DNA from: Bursaphelenchus xylophilus
Taxonomy: Eukaryota > Nematoda > Chromadorea > Rhabditida > Aphelenchoididae
Length of the DNA: 64,000 nt
Direction of reading: 5' to 3'
Assembly: GCA_904066235.2 (NCBI GenBank)
Contig: CAJFCV020000004.1
Span: forward strand, 4,464,001 to 4,528,000
Shown one piece after another: positions 1 through 12,232 of this stretch. How positions within the stretch are numbered: position 1 is the first letter of the stretch; each line of letters begins with the position of its first letter. The position numbers and the translations under genes are program-made. The notes under the pieces were generated by a model, which was given only the letters and a program-made list of their open reading frames with translations, was not told the DNA's origin and did not search any database.

Positions 1-270
1 TCTCAAAAATGATATACCAAAGCTCTCATGAATACCATACTAAAAACCATTAAATCGCCAATTTTTTTAAAACTTTGGCTTCTTCGATCTATTCAGAGTA
101 TCAATTACCTCGTTACAACATTAAAACTGCAAGATCCATACCTTGAAACAGAATGCCAAAAATTGCGGAAAAATTTAATTTGAATTAAATGTCGCAAATA
201 AAAGTGTGAAAACTATTAAAAATTATACATGTAGTGTAAAAAAGAAGATAAATTTATTAAATTCCCTTAC

Positions 271-2532
271 CAAAAATACCAGCAAATCCGAAGACCCTTT
301 CGTCGATCCCCAGATCTCCGCTCTCGACCAATAAGAAGATTCCGGTCGATGTAATCGTCTTACTAATCGAGCCTATGCGTATTTTATCGTCTGGAGTCAG
401 CGTAATTTTCTTCATCACGTCGGAATATCCGAATGCTAAAAAATTTTTGCGAATTTATATCAATTTCGTTCATGGTTAATATAAATTTTTTATCAAAACT
501 CATAAAGCTAAATTAAAACCTTTGATTTTAAACTTTGAAAACCCACAAACAGCCAATTTTAGTAACTCATTCTTAGCCAAAGCCAACGACAATCCAGGAA
601 TATCAAGTTTTTCCATAAAAGTTACAACTCGGTTGTTCAGATAGCTCAATAAATCTGTTGGCAACTCCATGTTCATCCCCGAAATGTACTGAAATGGGAT
701 GGGGCTGAAATAAAACCAATATGGTAATAAAACGTCTAAGAATTACCGGTCATAAGTGAGTAATGAGGGGGCCGAAGGGAACGGCCAAATCGGGAGATTA
801 CTCCACAAAATCACCATGGAATTGTTGGCAATGGAGACCGACTTTGGCGTCAGTGAATTGTATTTTGTAAAATTCTCTCGTTTCTCCATGTGATCTTTTA
901 ATACAGTATTGTTGGTTACTGTAATTCGATGAGCCGCACCGTGCTGATTCCAGTAAATGGCCGAGCATTTCAACTAAATTTTTATACAGTATGATAATCC
1001 AAAAATTTCTAAATCTTCAAAATAGACTATAAAGAGTATATTTAGTCAATCTAAAGCCAAATGTCATACTGTATTTTAAGTCATCCGACACCTTTCATCG
1101 TATAACTTGTCCGAAACCCAAAAATAATGACATTTGGCCTGGAAATTGTATCAAATCTTACAATGTCGCCGGAATAGTGGATTGTGAACTTTTGAGCGAC
1201 AAAAAATTGACCCGCAAGCTCTTTATCTTCCTTTAGGCATTCATTTAGCGGCTTGTTGAAGAGTAATTTGACTTGAGAAACCTGCATTTCCACTCGTCTT
1301 TTTGGCCGGACTGTCACCAAAAGGTACTGATCTTTTCCCTAAATAGCGATGAACATTATTTTTGTGTTAAAAATTAAGTTATATCTGATTGAAAAGTTGT
1401 AATTTTTTGCTTACTTTATACCTAAATCCACACAAACTAATGGGTAGACTGGTGGGACTCAGAAATTTCTCTGGATTCTTTTCATCGCCGTCGAAGATGA
1501 AAAGGTCCGAATCGGCCTCGGGGTTTTCTGCCCACAAAGTGTTCATCATCAGCTTTCCATCCGGTCTTATTGATGCGCAAGCTTCGATTAGAATCTGGCC
1601 CAATTCGAATTTCTCGCTAAAATTAAAATGCATACTCTTCTAGCGGGTTTTGATCAAGATGTTTTCGTTGCAAAACCCTAGACTTTTCCATTATTAAAAG
1701 AAAAGTGAAAAAAAAGTCTGGAAGAATCCGAAGAATCTTTCATTATAGCGGATTTTTTAGCAAATAAACGCTAAAGGATAGCTGAATAAAAATCCCAATT
1801 CAATTTTGAGCTAACCAACGCCTCCTGGCGATTCCAATAGCTTTTTTGCCTTCACAAAGTCGTCATTTTATGTCCCACCACGAAAACCTGAATTCTCCTT
1901 AATCTTCACCTAACTCACCGCATCTTCTCCTTGAGCCTCTCTAAACTAATTGGCATCGAATTTCCAATCAAATTCAAGTTGTCCATGTCATCGTGGACTG
2001 TAATATACAATGGCTTCTCCTGTTTGTCATAAAAAACATTCATCGACTTCAACCTCAAATTTGGATAGTTATAAGGAGTCAAGGAGAGGCCATAAGTATC
2101 CCTGCCGAGAGTCACCATCCATTCCGGCTTTGTTCTTGAGTTTATTACCTAAAATAATCCCAATATTTCCATTTGAATTCAACTTTGATGACGTCATAAC
2201 CAGACATTTCAATTTTCGCAAAAAAATGTTGCATTTACGGTTGAAAGAGTAAAATTTTTGGAAGTATCGGGTATCCAGGATATCGTAAATTGCTTGTAAA
2301 TAGTGAGCGTACATTCGTTTTAGGCAAGCTCAAATAATTTTATATTATTTTAGACAAAACCCGTCCAAATAAATTCAAAATAAGGCGAAAAAGTGATGAC
2401 ACTCACTTGATTCTCTTCTCTATTCTCATCTTCGGTCGCGTATCGTCTTAGAGTAGCGTTGATATTGGGATTGACATCAAAAGAGACTGTGGCCATCACA
2501 TTTATCAAGAGTAAAATCAAAATGTTGGTCAT
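271..2532 (-). CDS. LACT-like serine beta-lactamase-related protein, 3' part outside window
   Basis: This is a multi-exon gene read on the minus strand; its 3' end lies before base 1. It starts at the ATG at 2532-2530, which opens a hydrophobic signal peptide (MTNILILLLINVMATVSF). Further coding blocks lie near 1915-2118, 1379-1633, 1081-1320, 743-973, 545-705 and 271-437. The last two blocks carry the beta-lactamase/penicillin-binding fold: a conserved start of the domain (LDIPGLSLALAKN) and then RIGSISKT, whose S-I-S-K matches the catalytic SxxK motif, followed by a leucine-rich helix. The first roughly 400 residues have no domain I recognise and form an N-terminal extension. Nematode LACT proteins are serine beta-lactamase homologues, mostly of unknown substrate. 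Exon joins in the N-terminal half are approximate. The Tyr-x-Asn and Lys-Thr-Gly motifs would be outside the window. Confidence 0.72.
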
Positions 2533-3522
2533 TCTCCAGTAGAATATAAAAAAAATGCCCAAAGATTAGCCGTGAGTCAGATACGAGCAGAAGAGTCGAG
2601 TATACACTACAAATTCTTTCGATTGACAACAGATCTGTCCTCTTTTTGGCTTCAAATCCTTTTCCGCTCTAGTGAAAAGTGAACATGAACACCTTCCTTT
2701 TTTACCACTTTGTACACGGGTTTACGGAAATGTCATCCAGCAAAGTGTAAATACACGGAAATGTCTGGAAACGCCCTGAAATAGTCGAGGCAACTTTTTA
2801 AAATAGTCTTGTTTACTCAGTAAAAACAGTTTTATTTTTTATTTGGAGTTCAAAAGTAATCAAACGGATTTATAGACCGATTAGACCCTACACAGAGGCG
2901 GAAATGGAGAGTAAAAGTTAGGTTATGACCTTTATACGGCAATGGAGGACAACAAAGTTGGGCCTTGGCTCAAAGATGGCATTAAATTATACCATAAATG
3001 ATGAGATTTGTGAGTCATCAAACTACTCGAATACAAGATGGCAATGGTTAATGTTTACCTTGCTTTGAGTCATCTTACGAGCAAAAGTTCAGGTTGCCAT
3101 TGGAGGCCCTTTTTTGTTTTCATTGGAAATTTGACCGGATAACCCATGGATAAGGTAACTGATGTCTACCATATACATTGACTTTTCTTCTGTCCTGCCG
3201 AAAAGGGTCTTTCTAAATATCAACAACGTTACGGACTATTTGTGTCGCTTATTTCCCGCGATCCCGCATTTTCCCTATTTAGAGGAACACTTGGCTCAAC
3301 AATGCGTCAACTCTTTCCTTGAAGAAAAAGGTGCTGATTTTTGTCGCTTTTGTCGGATTTTTTGGAGCTTCAAAACATGTTCTGACGATTGTCGCATTCG
3401 AAAATCTTATCTTCACCTTTTTAGCTCTATTTTTCCTTTCAGACACTAACCCTGTAACATTGCGTCAAGACCATCAAGGATAACATAAGTTTTCGTCAAA
3501 TCCTCCACAACCACTCGGAAAC

Positions 3523-5020
3523 ATGGTTGGAAAGAACACTTACACCCTTCCCGTGACCGATGGACGGTTGTTCAGCAGACTTGACAACAAGAAAAGAGTT
3601 GTTCCTCAAGCTGCATCGTTCCAACATTCCGCCTTCCAATCAGCGAAGAAACCTCAAATTTCATATCCCAATCGAATTGATGGATACCAAATTATCTCTA
3701 ACCTTGGGTCTGGCGCATTTGCAAAAGTTTATTTGGCCAAAAATCACAATCACAAGCTCGACACGAGGATGAAGGAAATGGTCGCCTTGAAGGTGGTAAA
3801 TGTAAGATTTTCTGAAATATTTCTTGTTCTCTAGTAAACATGGGTGCATATGCAGTGGTGATGCAATTTCCACGCTTTTGGTATAAAACTTGGTCCAAGT
3901 TTGACGTGATCTTGGTGTCATGTATAATATCCGACAATTCGATGAATTCTTCTAATGTTGACCCACTAATTTTAGCTGACCAAGATAACTGAAGCCAGCC
4001 AGTTGAAGAGCACCAAGAAAGAGTACCAGATTACGTCAAAGGTGAAGCATCCCAACATTGTGGAGATTTATAATTCCTTCGAACAGCCGGTATGTATAAT
4101 ATTGATGGAGTCATTATCTCTTTGTCTGCCTTCTTTATTTTCTCAGTATTGAAGTGCAATATTTTCAGCTTAATGGAAGTCTAAGCTTGATTCTGGTTGT
4201 TGAATACATGAGTCAAGGGACCTTGGAACAATATCTCCATCACAACTTGTTGGTGGAGTACAAGTTGCTTCCAGAATACAGAATTTGGCACATTTTTCAA
4301 CAGGTTGCATGTGGAATTGCATTTATGCACAGTTGCAGATGTCTTCATCGAGGTAAGAAGAGGTTTTTCGTGTATAATATAATTTTATCATACAAAAATC
4401 GTAATTATTTCTTCATTTTTGCTCCACTAGCGACGGAGGAGCTTGAAATGTTCTATAGATGATATATTTCAGATTTGAAGCCAGCAAATATCCTAATGGC
4501 AGACAATTTTTTGGTCAAGATCAGCGACTTTGGTCTGAGCCGGATGAATTCGATCAATACGGAGGAAGTGAAGACCGTTTGTGGAACTCCGTATTATTTG
4601 TCGCCTGAGAGAACCCTCCAATCGGGGTACACGTATGCTTCGGATGTCTGGAGTCTGGGCTGTTTGTTGTATGAGGTACGCGAAATTTTTTTTTTCTGAA
4701 TTTAGAAGCAGTGTGTGTCGGCACTTCGATCTTGTCCCAAAAAATTTTATTTTTATGGATCCCAGATGATTCGATCTGTTTTTTAGCTGACTGCTGGTGT
4801 GAACCCATTCTTTGGCGAGAGAGATAACCGTTATTCGCTTTCCAACAAGATCACCGAAGCTGATTTCCCTCCAGTCCCCGAAGACCATTACTCTTACTTT
4901 TTGCTCAATTTGATTGACAAAATTTTGGTCACCGAACAAACGGAAAGGCCTCCAGCCAGCTTCATTAGTGAATATTCGGAGCACATGGTCGAATTCTTTC
5001 GAAGATATGTGAATTTTTAG
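3523..5020 (+). CDS. NEK6/7-like serine/threonine protein kinase
   Basis: Five exons (3523-3801, 3976-4089, 4169-4352, 4473-4675, 4787-5020) join in frame to 337 residues. A 50-residue N-terminal tail precedes the kinase domain. The visible motifs are the Gly-rich loop GSGAFAKVYLA, the VAIK-type lysine in VALKVVN, HRDLKPAN (the HRD aspartate codon is made across the 4352/4473 junction), DFG, GTPYYLSPER and SDVWSLGCLLYE. The activation segment and the C-lobe (GERDNRYSLSNKITEADFPP) resemble the NEK6/NEK7 branch of NIMA-related kinases, which in worms act in moulting-linked endocytosis and in cytoskeletal or mitotic control. Like NEK6/7 it lacks a long regulatory C-terminus. It is more divergent than a one-to-one orthologue should be, so it may be a paralogue. 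A polyadenylation-type AATAAA lies at 5285-5290. Confidence 0.9.
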
Positions 5021-5998
5021 GTACTAGTTATAGTCGTTTAGAAGTATCAGTTAGTCTTCGATGTTACAGTAGTCTCTTTGGGTGTTTTTGTTAATTTTTG
5101 TACATATTAGTCGTTGGTATATGTTTGATATTCGCTCTTATTAATTTTTTACCTCTTCAGTATTGTTGTGACCCCTAGTCTTTATAACCTCACCTTTTTT
5201 AGCCGTTCGTTAATAATATTTGGGTAAAACCCGTTGAAACTGAATTTACAGTTTGTTTTTTTTTCATTTTTACATTTGATTGATAATAAATATGATCTTC
5301 GGAGACTTTAATTTGCACTAATAGCGATTTATGTAAGGATTGATCAAGTTCCCAAAGTGCTTGGCCTTTATGTTTTGTTATCAGGTCAAGGGTAATATAA
5401 ATTTTTCTTTTTTGTAAATTTTTTGATGTAAACGATTACAGTGCCTGCTAAAAAGTCATGGTCAGTGGTTTAGCACAGTTTTCTGGGCTGATTGAGAAAT
5501 GCAAATTTTGGCTATAATTATCAAGTGTAATATAATTTTTTTTCTTCATTTTTTGCCAATGATTCCGTCGTCTAGATCGGATACCATTATACACACATTC
5601 CATTAGCCACAGATCCTCTTTATGTTCCATTCTCGACCTGTTGACCCAGATCTTCAGCTCCCATTCGCTCCTTTTCCCAGCCCCGGATCAATCCTTCCCC
5701 CATCGCTTTTCATTTTACCGCTTTGGGATGAATAAAAAGTGAGGAGAGGGGGGATATCGGAGAGGGGGCGCCTGATCATGTCCGAGAGGGGATATTGCGA
5801 TGATTATTGTGACCGCACAGTGCACTCATTATTCGGTCATTTGCGATTGGATGGCAGTTCGGAACGTAGGATTTGAGTGTAAAATGGTCGACCGAGAAGA
5901 GGAAAACTGAGAAGGATGATGTAAAAGCCAATAAGAGATAATGAAATTAGATTTTTGAGCCGGTATGACGTCACTATTGTAAGTAGTGTTAAGTTTTA
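5021..5998. other. Intergenic, no gene seen
   Basis: This stretch lies downstream of the NEK-like kinase. It holds the presumed 3' UTR with AATAAA at 5285 and two copies of the dispersed TAATATAA motif (5386-5400 and 5521-5535). Short open frames here show no splice logic or recognisable protein. Confidence 0.6.
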
Positions 5999-6211
5999 TT
6001 AGGCCGTCCAGAAAGTTCGTTCGTTTTTTCATTGCTTTGTTTTACAGGGATTGTTTGTTCTTTGGCAAAATGGAATATATTTATTTGATAGAGCTTTTTC
6101 TCCTCTACAAAACTGGCTGTATCAAGTAAATATATACCCTTTGCCAAACAACAAACAATCATGGTAAAGCAAAGCAATGAAAAAAACGAACCAACTTTCT
6201 GGACGACCTAA
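5999..6211. mobile_element. Mariner-type MITE, 213 bp
   Basis: The element has terminal inverted repeats of about 95 bp. The left end begins TTAGGCCGTCCAGAAAGTTC, and the right end reads as its near-perfect inverted copy ending in CCTAA. TA dinucleotides flank both sides (5997-5998 and 6212-6213), as expected for Tc1/mariner target duplication. The centre is only about 20 bp and non-coding. The termini TTAGG-NN-GTCCA match the first bases of the mariner at 44310, so a related transposase could have mobilised it. The two arms differ at a few positions, so it is not brand new. Confidence 0.85.
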
Positions 6212-6583
6212 TATTATTTGCAACACTAGCGATGACAAGGATAAAGTTGAATAAGTTCCCTTTCTCTGATAACAAATGAAACACATGTGAAAAATGAAAA
6301 TTTTAAATCCTGTTTTCAAAGTGAAATCAATTCGTTATTTTTTGAAAAGAAGTCAAAAAATGATGACCTAACCCACGGATATTCATAAAGTCGGTTGTGG
6401 ACATTGAAGACCATCCAAAAAACCTTGGTATCCAATTTTTTGGGCTATAAGAATTTTTTGATTCCGCCAATGTTGTGACTTCAACGATGATTTCAAAAGG
6501 CCCCTGCAGAAATTTTAAAAGAGTCAGGCACTTCCAACCAACTGAACTTCTTCCACAAGGTGCCTGGACATCATTTCGCTTTC

Positions 6584-6912
6584 GCACTGTGCATCTTGAA
6601 CTTTTGTCGCCAACGCACTGTGGATCTTTGCCTTTGCGCACCGTGCAAACCTCAAAAAAGCCGATTGCACTGTGCACATTTTTGACCAGAATCGCATCGG
6701 CGCAGTCGAGAAAAGCTTATGTCGCAGCGATATTTCAGATGCACAGTGCAAACCCAAAAGAGGTGAGTGCACGGTGCAAGAAATCGCGAATTTTTATGCG
6801 CGGTGCGGATCGCGGACAAATGTCCAGGCACTTTGTGAAAATAAAAAAGTCCTTGGAATTTTCTGCGACTCCGCACCGTGCATGAACTCGAAAAAAACGT
6901 TTTGCACAGTGC
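6584..6912. repeat. GCACNGTGC palindrome cluster A
   Basis: About eight full or near-full copies of the 9-bp odd palindrome GCAC-N-GTGC occur in 330 bp (for example at 6584-6592 and near 6636, 6669, 6739, 6769, 6871 and 6904), with T, A, C or G at the centre. Most extend to TTGCAC/GTGCAA. Spacing is irregular, roughly 20-70 bp. GTCGC/GCGAC words are interspersed (near 6606, 6721, 6934, 6959). The intervening sequence is unique, so this is neither a tandem satellite nor a CRISPR. Confidence 0.85.
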
Positions 6913-8143
6913 AATTTTGTTTGTTTTGCCTTACGTCGCGCGCGATTTCCATTTTTCGCAGCGACAAATCAACTTTTCGAAGTGCGACGGAATTTGGGGG
7001 CCGCGAAAAATTCCGAGGACTTTTTGCCGCGACTTCCATACCGTATCATCAAGTCGTCATCATCTCCTTATCACCCAAGCCTTCAACTTCGATCCTCCCC
7101 TACTTCACACCTCCCTTCCGTTATGACTAATGGCCCCCTGTTCCGACCGGGAGTGCGTCCCTTATTTGTGAGGGATTTCCGGAGTAACCTTCAAAAATTA
7201 TGGCTGGGCGAGAGGCAGAACGATCATAAGCGCCGTCGATTTCCGGTAGCCTTATTCAGGAGCTAAATTCTCCCCCTTTTTTATTTAATTTAAAGGTCGT
7301 CGCCGGCAAAGGTTGTGACATTGAGGGTTTGTTTGTATGCGAGGCTAATGTTTTGAACACTTTCCGAGGGAAATGGGGTTCCACACATTTTGGAGGGCAT
7401 CAGGGAAAGTCAGGGAGATGATTTGAGGGAAATTTGAGGATATTAGTGATGACAAAAAGGGCTCGTAAAATTGTTAAAAATTGACTGCTTATGGTGTGAT
7501 TGGTATAGAGAATGCTTGAATACAATTTCAAAGGTATTTTGGAAGCATTTTGAGGCCATTTTAGAGGCATTTATGACATTTAAATTGTATTAAGTTTGTA
7601 AAAATTGGAAAAAAATGTAAAAACATTTGAGTATTTTTGCTTGCAGCTCATTTTCTAGCTAATTTTATACTGTAAAAAGGCCATTTTTTTAGATTCCGGA
7701 GTCTCTGTTACCCTCGTTACACCTCAAGTTTTACATTTTTTCTCCTTTTTTTACTTTCCAATTACAATTATTTTGATTTTTTACTTTCTCCTTTCTTTTC
7801 CTACAGTATCCTTTTAATCGAGTTTCTGTTTTTTGACATTTCAAAGGAGCCAATAAGAAGTCGCCCGCCTTTTCCCCTTTTCTTCAGTTTTTTATTCGAA
7901 ACAGAGAGAAATGAAATCCTTTGACAACTAACATCGCTTTTTTAGACTATGAATATTCAAAATGGAAGGAGAGGATCGGGTCGGAGGAAAAACTCAAGTT
8001 ACAGTACTACTCCAAAATAAAAAAATCTTAAATTTTAAATTTTCATATTCGAAAATAATTGGAAAATACGACAATTAAATATAAAAATAATGTTGCGCAT
8101 CATCTGCATTCCAAATTCCGCCGATAAAAGTCTTAAACTTTGA
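6913..8143. other. Intergenic, no gene seen
   Basis: AT-rich sequence between two palindrome clusters. A GC-richer patch near 6930-7270 contains GTCGC-type words and open frames, but I found no conserved protein or consistent exon chain in it. Confidence 0.5.
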
Positions 8144-8577
8144 ATGCACTGTGCCGTTAGAGCTTTACAATCGCACAGTGCGGGCAAAATATTGCACTGT
8201 GCGAATTCCGAAAAAAGGTTTCTTTGCACGGTGCAAAGGGACTTTCAGACATTTCTTGATGCACAGTGCAAGGGTCAAAAAGTCGAAACGGATTGCACTG
8301 TGCAATTCGAAAACGGTTTATCGCGCGTTTCAAAGGTTCGATTGCACAGTGCAGATCGCTTTCCGTTTTTCGGCAATCGTTTTTTGCACAGTGCAAAGTC
8401 AAATCGAATTTTTCCTTGAAGTTCCAACAAAAATTTTTCGCGCACTGTGCAATGATTTGATGGCACAATGGAATTCTTTTGCACTGTGCATCATCTTTTT
8501 TGCCATTCATCGGCGCACAGTGCAATTTAAGTTCAAACCGCACAGTGCATTCGAACCAAAATTCCGTTGCACCGTGC
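8144..8577. repeat. GCACNGTGC palindrome cluster B (densest)
   Basis: About fourteen copies of GCAC-N-GTGC occur in 434 bp (near 8145, 8173, 8193, 8226, 8262, 8294, 8344, 8385, 8442, 8480, 8513, 8541 and 8568), on average one per 30 bp. The flanks are mostly TT or AT on one side and AA on the other. Open reading frames run through this block on both strands and repeat the words HCA, CTVQ and AQC. That pattern is forced by the repeated palindrome and is not evidence of coding. Confidence 0.88.
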
Positions 8578-10483
8578 AGCCGCCGAAACTTCTCCATTTT
8601 GTCGCGATTATTGCCGCAAAAACCAGCTAAAATTGGGAGAGAGAAAGGGAGGGAGCCGGCTCCAGAAGACACTTTGTCTAATTGATTCCCAGCACTTTAA
8701 TGGTTTCCCTCCCTCTTCGCCTCGAATCTGCGTCTTCCCCAAAACCATTATGGTATTCCTCAAGGAATTTGCATTCATTTTCCTTTTCTTTCCCCCCAAC
8801 TTTTTTACAATTTGAGAGCGCTGACAGTGTAAGGAGCGGGGCTTTTGGGTTATTAAAAAGTTGCTATGTAGAGGTCTGCGGGATGAAAGCTGGAAAATAG
8901 GCGATTTATGGAGTCATAAAGGGCTTTTTGTTATTTTAGACAGCAAAATTTAGACCTGCACCAAGGAGAAGGTAAAATTTTATCAAATTCTACAAACGTA
9001 AAGTCTAAAATGGTGCTGCAACTTATGTCGAAGTGATGACTCGACATTTCAAGACCATAAAATTTAATTTACACGAGCTTCTGAAGGCTAAAAAAAGTTG
9101 TTTCCACTTTTAGTCATCATTTTTAAAATATTGCCCGTGAGAGCTGACCTCGTTGCTAATATATCGTTCATTATAATTTTTTGGATGTAAAATGACCATG
9201 GATTATTTGAAAAGCTCAAACCAAAAAGTTTGTCATCAAATCCTCGGGTTTTTTTCATTTTTTATATTAACCATGACATCAAAAATTAAATTATTATATT
9301 ATTTTTACCTATCGCTAAAATGCTAAAAATACTGGAATTAACGAGTTTTTACAGTCTATTTTTTCTAGTCATGCCAGAACTCGAGGCCATTTTTATATTC
9401 TCCATGATAACAGATCTAAAATTTCCTCGATTTTTTTTTGCTAATCTTGGTCTTTTTCTGAGCTGAACCTATGAGATTCTGTTGTAACCTTAACACAACA
9501 ACTTTTACAATAAAATTCTCACAGTAAGACATAAAAATCCTCAAGTTTTACGGTAATTAACCCTAAATTATTCATCCCCGAAAAGGAGGACGCCCCCTTT
9601 GCAGCGAATAAAAAATATATTTAGGTTAATCTGTCGCGCCCTACTGTGGTCATCTCTGGTCCGACATTAGCCCGGAAAACTTGTTGAATAGCCGCCCTCA
9701 ACCGAGGCTCCGCCCACTTTTTTGGGATCCCCGAATTTCAGTTAGAAGCCATCGGCTACGCTCCGACGGACCGTGTCCTCCGCTGGGCCGTTTCCGTCGC
9801 AGGGAACTCACTGAAGCGTCCAGGGAAGATTACGGTAATTCCGAGGGCAGTTGGAGACATTGATCCGAAATTAGCAATTTGATGACTAAATCAAGGAAAA
9901 ATAAGAAAATGGGGTATTTTTGGAAGTCTTTGTGGAGGGGAAAGTGTTTCTTTGTGAACTATGAAGGGTGTAGTTGACTGAGAAATTTGATTTGACGTCA
10001 ATTTTAAGGTCTGAAGAGAGTTATGACCTTATTTTAGACCATTGCACCATCAGTTTTACCTGTTTGATCATTTTCCTAAAATTTTTTAATTTTTTTGCTT
10101 TTCAGACATTGAAACATAACTTTTCAAGTTTTTACAAAGATTTCCAGATCATCTATCTGCTTAATTTTGACCAAAAATAAAAATTTTTATATTGTACTTG
10201 ACCTAGATCTTACAAATAATGTCGATTTCGCCTCAATTTAGATGATTTTTCCCTTTGAAAAAACTATTTCCATCTTGTTTGTGATACATTTTGCTATTCT
10301 AGCTGTTTAACTTACCTCGTTTTCATTTTTATGACAAAATTTATATTACACTTGACTCAAGTCATGTCAGAAACGGTAAAAAATGTGGTAATACACTTGT
10401 ATTTTACTCTAAAATCGTTGTATTTTCCTTTGCGGATTTCTGAAATTTCCCGATTAACTGATTTGATTCGTATTTTACAGCAG
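8578..10483. other. Intergenic or 5' region of the Pax gene
   Basis: Mostly AT-rich. Copies of the dispersed motif lie at 9261-9280, 10187-10203 and 10341-10357. A GC-richer block at about 9640-9835 starts after a TTTCAG-like acceptor and ends at a GTAATT donor (9834); it could be an upstream exon or leader of the Pax gene, but the reading frame cannot be confirmed. Confidence 0.4.
9261..9280 (+). promoter_or_regulatory. Representative copy of dispersed motif TTATATTA-NN-CWTGA
   Basis: This copy reads TTTATATTAACCATGACATC. Close relatives occur at 10187, 10341, 13338, 15652, 22853, 24757, 24929, 26052, 27841, 29884, 33524, 56459, 57230 and 58741 on the plus strand. On the opposite strand they occur near 470, 5386, 5521, 11436, 13786, 16185, 19597, 36512, 36727, 40659, 41670, 43058, 43369, 46609, 50482 and 57717. 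Nearly all are in introns or between genes. The function is unknown. Confidence 0.7.
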
Positions 10484-12232
10484 ATGCACCAGCCCCCGCC
10501 GGTCGCCCACCCGATCTCACATCATCAAGGACTGGACCCGCATGTTATCCACGACCAGCAAATGACCCATGGGGTCATGTTCTGGCCTAATCCTTACACA
10601 GCTGTCAGTTTGGCCACATTTTTTTACCTTTTCATTATCCTAGCCCCATCTAAAGTAATATAATAAAATTTAGTGTTCCCAGACCCCTCCACATATCGAT
10701 CCGTCACTACCTCCGAACCAGAACTTCCTTGTGAACCCCGCTACGTCCAACAACAACGTCAATTACCAACAGCTAATGGCGGCGGCCGCAGCGGCCGCAG
10801 TTACCGTGAGCACTTCGAGTGGGATTTCTAGTCAAAGCAACGATTGCAACGTGTATTCGAGTACGTCATTCAGCCCCTTAGACGGTAATTGCATTACTTT
10901 TCAGCTCATACTGGAGTGAACCAGCTGGGCGGGGTGTTTGTGAACGGCCGACCCTTGCCCGATCACATCCGGAACAAGATTGTGGACCTTTGGAGGCGAG
11001 GCGTGAGGCCCTGCGACATCTCACGACAACTGCGGGTCAGTCATGGATGCGTGTCCAAGATTTTGGGACGGTTTCATGAGACCGGAAGCATCAGACCAGG
11101 CAGGTGTAATATTATTATAGTAATATACATATAGGTATACATGTAGATGTCATGGGTTTACATTTAATTTTTTTTTTGACTAAATTAACTTTAACAACAC
11201 CTTAGATGGCTATTCTATACATCATACGGCTATTTGTGCACTTTTTTGGTAAAAAAATCCATTTAAAAATTTGAATTTCAATTTTGGCGCCAAAAACACA
11301 ATGCCACAACAGAATGATAAAGGGTGGAAATTCCGTATCTAGAAGCCACTGAGGTCCTAGTTAGTCCGGATGGGGCACATTTATCTCATTTTCAGAGATT
11401 TGGACATTATATTTTTCAAAAGCTTGCTATCTGATGTCAAGTGTAATATAAATATTGATGATTTTTGAGGTTGTTTTTGGCGGACAAGTACTAAAAATTG
11501 TTTTTAACACATTTTTATGGATTTCTGAAACTGTTAATGTCCTGTTTTCAGGTGTAATCGGCGGTTCGAAGCCCAAAGTGGCGACTCCAAAAGTGGTCAG
11601 CACCATCAATCTCTACAAACTCCAGAATCCCACAATGTTTGCGTGGGAGATCCGCGAGAAGCTGATCGAGGACGGGGTCTGTGACGCGGAGACGGCGCCC
11701 TCGGTCTCTTCCATTAATCGGATCGTAAGAAATCGGAATTCGAATCCGACCAATCAGAGGGCCGAGAAGAGGGCCTGCGAGGAAGTTCGGGAGGAAAAGA
11801 GGGAGGTCAAGGTGCTGCATGAGAGCGACAACACCAACAACATGGGCATGGGCAATCCGGTGTATCCGATGGTGAGATTTTTGGGGTTTTATGGGAGCTA
11901 AAATGGGTGAAATTTTTTTGAAAATTAGGGAAAATTTTGAATAAATTTATGAAAATTGTGGCTCAAAAGTCATCGATTTTGTTGAAACTACACATTACAT
12001 TTTTTTATACTTGGAATTTTTTGTCAAAAAATGAAATTTTTAGAAATTTTTGGTTCTAAAAAATTTTTTTTTGATTATTTCCCGAATCCATGCGAAATAT
12101 TGCTCCGTATTTTAGCCCTACCAACCACAACGACTCCAACTCCCGGCCGATAACTTCAATTCCCCCAACTTGGAGTCCTCTTATTGGCTATGGTCGACTG
12201 AAATGTACAGAAAAACAGAGCCCGGCCAGTAA
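10484..12232 (+). CDS. Paired-box transcription factor, Pax2/5/8 class
   Basis: Five exons (10484-10603, 10683-10860, 10905-11099, 11552-11871, 12116-12232) sum to a 309-residue frame. A His/Pro- and Ala-rich leader of about 100 residues comes first. The paired domain begins [18 protein letters not shown] and contains [20 protein letters not shown] (PAI subdomain) and then [15 protein letters not shown] and the RED subdomain ending [13 protein letters not shown]. This is Pax2/5/8 type, like worm EGL-38 and PAX-2, which pattern egg-laying, tail and male structures. No homeodomain is encoded, and no clear octapeptide is seen. The 10860/10905 join has an alternative 20-nt intron (10885-10904) in the same phase; the 44-nt choice has the better donor. 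The 11099/11552 intron needs a GC donor. TTTTACAG just before the ATG suggests an upstream exon or trans-splicing. Confidence 0.93.

Noticed and set aside
3162..3449. 95-residue frame upstream of the NEK-like kinase
   Set aside because: No donor leads in frame into 3523, and the protein is unlike any kinase N-terminus; likely chance or UTR.
6475..7130. Open frames over cluster A
   Set aside because: Same repeat-driven pattern as cluster B; several frames overlap with no conserved protein.
8144..8577. Possible CRISPR-like array
   Set aside because: The repeats are 9-bp palindromes with variable centres and irregular spacing in a eukaryotic genome; no cas genes are present.
8151..8672. Overlapping long open frames on both strands through palindrome cluster B
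   Set aside because: The frames repeat HCA/CTVQ/AQC words generated by GCACNGTGC on either strand; no domain, splice logic or codon bias supports coding.
9681..9863. Arg/Pro-rich frame before the Pax gene
   Set aside because: It could be an untranslated or coding first exon, but no in-phase link to 10484 can be shown.
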